Assembly: GCA_037443105.1 (NCBI GenBank)
Contig: JBBIOZ010000015.1
Span: 1 to 26,354, forward strand
Direction: 5' to 3'
Source of the DNA: JAWCLZ01 sp037443105
Lineage (GTDB): Archaea > Halobacteriota > JAWCLZ01
DNA: 26,354 nt
Shown: in pieces, positions 22,538-26,354 of the stretch
Layout of the letters: the number at the start of each line of letters is the position of its first letter
How positions within the stretch are numbered: position 1 is the stretch's first letter
Program-made: the position numbers and the translations under genes
Notes under the pieces: generated by a model
What the model was told of the DNA's origin: nothing
Database searches by the model: none
What the model saw: only the letters and a program-made list of their open reading frames with translations

Positions 22538-22717
22538 ATGAAGACTTATATCATTGAAGGGGACTTTAATATCAATGGTAAAAAATGGCAGCATTTTAAA
22601 AAAGCAATTCAAAGTAATAATGAGAGAAATGCTCTAGAAAGAATATATTCAATGCTTGGGAGCAAGCATAGATTGAAAAGAAATCAAATTAAAATAAATG
22701 CAATTAAAGAGGTATAA
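22538..22717 (+). CDS. rplX: Ribosomal protein L18Ae (LX)
   Basis: The gene has 59 codons, beginning MKTYIIEGDFNINGKKWQHF and ending RNQIKINAIKEV. That is the short archaeal LX form of eukaryotic L18a/L20a. A perfect AGGAGG site sits 4 nt before the ATG and overlaps the aif6 stop. It is too short for common ORF length cut-offs. Position between aif6 and prefoldin alpha is the conserved archaeal arrangement. Confidence 0.94.
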   Translation: MKTYIIEGDFNINGKKWQHFKKAIQSNNERNALERIYSMLGSKHRLKRNQIKINAIKEV

Positions 22718-22720
22718 AAA

Positions 22721-23155
22721 ATGGAGAGGCAAAAAACCCCTGCGAAGGCTCAGGATGAGGAGATTAGAGAGCTGATTTACAAGCTTCAGCTATTTCAGGC
22801 TGAGAGCGAGAGCCTTCAGCGGCAAGCCAGCTTGATAGAACTCAGCTTGAACGAAATTGAAAATACCATTCAAACTTTAAATTCAATGAATGGAGTTAAA
22901 GCAGGACAAGAGGTCATAGTGCCCATAGGGGCTGGTGCTCATATCTACGCAATCATCGCACGGTTAGATAAGGTGATAATAAATATAGGCGCTGGAATAA
23001 GCGTTGAGAAAAACATAGAGGATACCAAGAAAATTTTAGAGAAAAGAAGGGAAGAGCTCCGGCGTGGATATGAACAGATTATAAATAATTTAAGCACTGT
23101 TACCGCTGAAATTCAAAAGCTACAGCAGGAAGCACAGAAGTATCGCAGGGAATAG
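22721..23155 (+). CDS. pfdA: Prefoldin alpha subunit
   Basis: Prefoldin is a jellyfish-shaped hexamer that carries unfolded proteins to the thermosome. The 144-residue alpha subunit shows an N-terminal coiled coil (about 8-55), the central beta-hairpin region with VIVPIGAGAHIYA and DKVIINIGAGISVEK, and a C-terminal coiled coil (about 100-143). A GAGGT site overlaps the end of rpl18ae. It begins 3 nt after the rpl18ae stop and ends 2 nt before ftsY. Confidence 0.95.
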   Translation: MERQKTPAKAQDEEIRELIYKLQLFQAESESLQRQASLIELSLNEIENTIQTLNSMNGVKAGQEVIVPIGAGAHIYAIIARLDKVIINIGAGISVEKNIEDTKKILEKRREELRRGYEQIINNLSTVTAEIQKLQQEAQKYRRE

Positions 23156-23157
23156 AG

Positions 23158-24096
23158 ATGTTTGATTCGCTGAGGCAAAAGCTAAGCAGTTTTAAGAAAA
23201 ATCTGGGTGAAAAAATTTCAATTGAAAAAGCAAAGGCAATTTTATTTGAACAAGAAATCATAATTGAGGAGAAAAGCTTGGAGGAGCCTCTCTATGAACT
23301 AGAGCTAGCGCTTTTAGAGAGCGATGTTGCACTTGCTGTGGCCGAGGAGATCGTGAACTCAGTTAAGAGAGAACTGGCAGGTAAAAGGCGCAGGTTTTTA
23401 TCGGATGTTTCAGAGATCGCTCAAGAGGCACTGAGAAAAGCACTGTTTAATGTGCTGAATGTAGATGGCTTTGACCTATATGAATTCATAAAAAATGCTA
23501 AAAAACCTGTGAATATAGTGTTCGTGGGCGTGAATGGCACTGGAAAAACCACCACCATTGCCAAGGTGGCATATGCTCTAAAGCAGCAGGGCTATGGAGT
23601 GGTAATTGCAGCTGCAGATACCTACCGCACAGGTGCAATTGAGCAAATGGAAAAGCACGCGAATAATATTGGGGTAAAGATAATAAAGCACCCTCCAGGT
23701 GGAGACCCAGCGGCGGTTATATATGATGCGATTCAACACGCAAGGGCAGCAGGCAGGGATGTTGTACTTGCTGATACCGCTGGGCGGATGCACGTGAATA
23801 TAAACCTCATGGATCAGCTTAAAAAAATCTGCCGGGTGACAAAACCCGATTTAGTAATCTTTGTCGATGAGGCAATTGCGGGGAATGACGCTGTGGAAAG
23901 AGCTAGGATGTTTAACACTAGCATTGGCTTCAATGGTACAATTTTAACAAAAGCAGATGCAGATGCCAAAGGAGGCGCGGCGATATCAATTGCCTATGCC
24001 ACTAAGAAGCCCATTCTATTTTTAGGCATTGGGCAGAGATATGAAGATCTGCAAAAATTCGATGCAGCTTGGCTGGTTGAGAGATTGTTAAGTTAA
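23158..24096 (+). CDS. ftsY: Signal recognition particle receptor FtsY
   Basis: FtsY is the SRP receptor GTPase that brings ribosome-SRP complexes to the membrane translocon. The 312-residue protein has the N domain helices (about 1-100), then the G domain with the P-loop GVNGTGKT (124-131), DTYRTGAIEQ (154-163), DTAGR (206-210), TKAD (264-267) and a closing FLGIGQRYEDLQKFD. It lacks the long acidic A domain of bacterial FtsY, as in archaea. It is last in the ribosomal operon. Confidence 0.97.
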   Translation: MFDSLRQKLSSFKKNLGEKISIEKAKAILFEQEIIIEEKSLEEPLYELELALLESDVALAVAEEIVNSVKRELAGKRRRFLSDVSEIAQEALRKALFNVLNVDGFDLYEFIKNAKKPVNIVFVGVNGTGKTTTIAKVAYALKQQGYGVVIAAADTYRTGAIEQMEKHANNIGVKIIKHPPGGDPAAVIYDAIQHARAAGRDVVLADTAGRMHVNINLMDQLKKICRVTKPDLVIFVDEAIAGNDAVERARMFNTSIGFNGTILTKADADAKGGAAISIAYATKKPILFLGIGQRYEDLQKFDAAWLVERLLS

Positions 24097-24112
24097 GTGT
24101 GTGGAAAAAGCA

Positions 24113-24165
24113 CTTATACTTCTTCTTACTATTGCATGGTTAAAATTTAGGGAAAAATTTAGGGG
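24113..24165 (+). promoter_or_regulatory. Promoter of the Re-citrate-synthase-like gene with a direct repeat
   Basis: CTTATAC (24113-24119) preceded by A-rich BRE-like sequence predicts a start near 24142. AAAATTTAGGG occurs exactly twice (24142-24152 and 24154-24164). The second copy ends in an AGGGG ribosome-binding run (24161-24165), 6 nt before the ATG. Confidence 0.5.
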
Positions 24166-24171
24166 TAGAAG

Positions 24172-25461
24172 ATGTTCACAAAGTTTGAGGAGCTTCCTAA
24201 GATAAAATTGCCCTACGGGGTTAGCGATCCCAAACTCAGCGATAGCACAATGAGAGATGGCGCTCAAATGCCAGGCGTGGTGATGAAAAAAGCTCATAAA
24301 CTGCAGATCTATGAATTCCTGCATCAAATAGGTATAGAGAAAACCGAGGTCTTCCTGTACAACGAGCGCGATAGAATCGTTGCCAGAGAGATGCTCAATC
24401 GAGGCTATGAAAAACCTCAGGTCACTGGGTGGGCAAGGGCAAACCCCAAAGACATAGACCTCGTTCTTGCCATGGATGGAATAAAGGAAACTGGGATACT
24501 GCTTTCCACTTCAGATATTCATATCATTCATAAGCTTGGACTCAATAGAGAGGAGACCAAAAAGCGCTACCTCGACGCAGTTCAGTATGCCATAAACCAT
24601 GGCTTAAGGGTGAGATGCCACCTTGAAGATGTAACTAGGTCAGACATAGAAGGCTTTACCATTCCACTTGTGAAGGAGATCTTAAAAATTGCTCCTGATG
24701 CCATCATTCGCATTTGCGATACCTTGAACTTTGGAATTCCCTTCCCAGAGGCAGATTTCCCATTTGGAATTCCAAAGCTCATCAAGCGCTTGAAAGAAGT
24801 TGGGGTGCAGGAAGTGGAAACCCACGTGCACGATGACTTTGGCTTGAGCGTTGCAAACTCTCTAGCTGGCTTCTGGTATGGTGCTGACTGGTCGAATTTA
24901 ACTTTCCTTGGAATCGGCGAGAGAGCTGGGAATGCTGAGCTTGAAAAGGTCTTGATCTTCCTCTGCACTCGCGTGGAGGGCTTTCAGAAATATAATTTAA
25001 GCTGCTTAGTTAAATTTGCAGAGTTCATGGAAGCCGAAGTTGGCTATCGCGTGCCGAGAAATAAATCAGTGGTGGGGAGAAATATATTTGCACATGAAAG
25101 CGGTATTCATACAGCGGGTGTGATAAAATATCCCTTCACCTACGAACCCTTCCCGCCTGAACTTGTAGGTGGAACTAGAAGACTCTTGATCGGCGATTCC
25201 TCAGGAACCGAGGTGGTCAAATTAAAAGTAGAGGAGGCGCTAGAGGAATTGATGGGAGTTAAAATACAAGTGGATAAAAACGATCCGCGAATTAAAGAGA
25301 TCCATAGAGAGATTCAAAGACTATACGATGATGAGCAGCGCGTTTCTTGCATTTCAGATGAAGAAATCAAGGCATATGTTGCTAAATATTTCATGCTGGA
25401 AACATTGATTCAGCGAGAGATAGATATCATACCTGAAGATGAGAAGAATGAAGGGAATTAG
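24172..25461 (+). CDS. LeuA-family acyltransferase, probable Re-type citrate synthase
   Basis: The 429-residue protein belongs to the 2-isopropylmalate/homocitrate synthase fold. It has DSTMRDGAQ (24-32), HVHDDFGLSVANS (218-230) supplying metal ligands, and GIGERAGNAELE (247-258). It lacks the LeuA regulatory domain. Several stretches resemble what I recall of the Clostridium kluyveri Re-citrate synthase: EVFLYNERDR, the GW.RAN.KD motif, GIKETGILLSTSDIHI (103-118) and RCHLEDVTRSDIEGF (148-162). That enzyme makes citrate from acetyl-CoA and oxaloacetate with opposite stereochemistry in some anaerobes. Homocitrate or isopropylmalate synthase are the alternatives. It has its own promoter and converges on FAU-1 with a 4-nt overlap. 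Confidence 0.75.
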   Translation: MFTKFEELPKIKLPYGVSDPKLSDSTMRDGAQMPGVVMKKAHKLQIYEFLHQIGIEKTEVFLYNERDRIVAREMLNRGYEKPQVTGWARANPKDIDLVLAMDGIKETGILLSTSDIHIIHKLGLNREETKKRYLDAVQYAINHGLRVRCHLEDVTRSDIEGFTIPLVKEILKIAPDAIIRICDTLNFGIPFPEADFPFGIPKLIKRLKEVGVQEVETHVHDDFGLSVANSLAGFWYGADWSNLTFLGIGERAGNAELEKVLIFLCTRVEGFQKYNLSCLVKFAEFMEAEVGYRVPRNKSVVGRNIFAHESGIHTAGVIKYPFTYEPFPPELVGGTRRLLIGDSSGTEVVKLKVEEALEELMGVKIQVDKNDPRIKEIHREIQRLYDDEQRVSCISDEEIKAYVAKYFMLETLIQREIDIIPEDEKNEGN

Positions 25462-26354
25462 CTCTTTATTTCTTTTTCAATCTCCCTCGCAACCTCCAGA
25501 GCTTTTTCAGCGAGATTCAAACTTATATACCCTTGCTCAACCGCTTTCATCAGTTTATTCGCATCGAGAGTTTTAACCCCATCTTGATCCACAATTACAT
25601 CCACTTCAAGATCTAAATATCGAATCTTATCAGGGTAGAACTCCACAGGTGTATTGATATTATAATACTCGCCCTTCAACTCATTTGAACTGGAGTAATA
25701 AGCATGGTGCACATACCAGCTTCCCTCGATGAAAGTGGAAATGGCAAAGTCTCCCTCCACTTTGAGAGTATTCAATCCATTATAGCTCCCGCCTCCCTTC
25801 ATTTTCCTTAAAATCCGAAGCACTTTGGTTTCAGGGGAGAAATCAAGTATGGAGCCCTTTCCCAGTTGAAGCACTTTGCCACTCAACTTTGCATGCTCAA
25901 CCCCTAGGGTAACATTCTTTTTAAGCTGGTCGTATAGATATCCCCAGAGCCTAAACTCAATCTCCTTTCTTTGCTCAGGATGAAGTCGAAGTTCATATTC
26001 AGCTTCATCCACGAGCTTTGAAGCAAATATCCTGAATCTATGGTGCCCAGAAATTGTGGGTGTTACCCTATCCCTGACTTTATCCAACTCAGACTTGGAG
26101 AGCGCCGGAAATTCAACTTCGCAGCATATGTAGCCTGGGAAAATCTGAACCCACCTTTGACCTTTGGAGAGCCATTCCAGTGGGTCTTTCTCCCGAATAG
26201 CACTATCAGGCAGACCTCTGAGAATCTGAATCACCGGCTCTACCCCATCGGCCTTGCCGGTTATAACTATGCCCTGTTTATCCTCCCTGTCCTTAATTAA
26301 CACCTCGCCTGGAAGTGGCCTGAATTCTAGGTTAAATCGCTTGGAGATCGCTAA
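25458..26354 (-). CDS. Probable ribonuclease FAU-1 (RNase E/G-like, DUF402 domain), N-terminus off window
   Basis: About 298 C-terminal residues are visible, and the frame is open through the right edge. A GTG at 26303 is therefore not the true start, since LAISKRFNLEFRPLPGE precedes it. The C-terminal half carries the DUF402 signature: GSWYVHHAYYSSSNELKGEY, INTPVEFYPDKIRYLDLEVD and DGVKTLDANKL, ending in a Glu/Lys-rich helix. FAU-1 family proteins bind AU-rich RNA and act in 5S rRNA maturation. Full family length is around 430-470 residues, so roughly a third is missing. Confidence 0.85.
   Translation of the reverse strand, partial: LAISKRFNLEFRPLPGEVLIKDREDKQGIVITGKADGVEPVIQILRGLPDSAIREKDPLEWLSKGQRWVQIFPGYICCEVEFPALSKSELDKVRDRVTPTISGHHRFRIFASKLVDEAEYELRLHPEQRKEIEFRLWGYLYDQLKKNVTLGVEHAKLSGKVLQLGKGSILDFSPETKVLRILRKMKGGGSYNGLNTLKVEGDFAISTFIEGSWYVHHAYYSSSNELKGEYYNINTPVEFYPDKIRYLDLEVDVIVDQDGVKTLDANKLMKAVEQGYISLNLAEKALEVAREIEKEIKS

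Noticed and set aside
24172..25461. Annotation as plain 2-isopropylmalate synthase (leuA)
   Set aside because: The regulatory domain is absent and the internal motifs fit the Re-citrate synthase branch better. No other leucine gene is nearby.
26301..26303. GTG as the start of the FAU-1 gene
   Set aside because: The frame remains open upstream to the window edge with plausible coding sequence, and the family has an N-terminal region missing here.
1..26354. Insertion sequences, prophage, toxin-antitoxin or defence genes
   Set aside because: No transposase, integrase or terminal repeats were recognised. Gene content and order are mostly conserved chromosomal archaeal clusters.

Overview
This window is a stretch of euryarchaeal chromosome. 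It carries ribosomal proteins L21e, S19e, L39e, L31e and L18Ae, aIF6, RNA polymerase subunit F (Rpb4), Pus10, TrmY, prefoldin alpha, a PDCD5-type protein, archaeal Elp3 and FAU-1. Promoters look archaeal (BRE/TATA, often about 27 nt from an AUG) and Shine-Dalgarno sites lie inside operons. Three short N runs (251-260, 4234-4253, 7399-7415) suggest a scaffolded draft or metagenome assembly. Siroheme-route heme synthesis and a probable Re-type citrate synthase point to an anaerobe. I cannot assign a genus from sequence alone.

Layout. 1-44 is the start of a leftward gene that leaves the window. 235-906 (-) encodes two adjacent small membrane proteins with a palindrome at their promoter. 994-3425 (-) is elp3 followed by an overlapping DUF89 gene. 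3529-4630 (+) is an NADH dehydrogenase-like flavoprotein interrupted by a gap. 4683-6160 (+) holds two overlapping genes, both with HExxH zinc-protease motifs, the second a divergent archaemetzincin. 6249-6662 (+) is a small two-helix membrane protein. 6688-11595 (-) is the tetrapyrrole operon hemL-hemC-cobA-hemD-radical SAM (AhbC-like). 11734-12741 (-) is a MthK-like potassium channel. 12784-16711 (-) is the translation/RNA-processing cluster trmY-pus10-rpl21e-rpoF-DUF655-ksgA.

16765-17679 (+) is a PfkB-family kinase, divergent from trmY across a 53-nt spacer with a shared palindromic TATA element. Convergent to it lies 17651-20288 (-): serB, an archaeal coiled-coil gene, tRNA-Leu(CAA) and a sugar-phosphate-isomerase-like TIM barrel. 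20450-24096 (+) is the conserved operon rps19e-pdcd5-rpl39e-rpl31e-aif6-rpl18ae-pfdA-ftsY; L39e (50 aa) and L18Ae (59 aa) are very short genes. 24172-25461 (+) is the LeuA/Re-citrate-synthase-like enzyme, and 25458-26354 (-) is the C-terminal part of FAU-1, cut by the right edge.

The most noteworthy items are: the co-translated protease pair with altered zinc ligands; the Re-citrate synthase candidate; the channel's internal Shine-Dalgarno site plus its apparent loss of MthK calcium ligands; the symmetric bidirectional TATA element; and operator-like repeats near the left end. Most of the window is housekeeping, and no mobile element, CRISPR array or defence island was seen.
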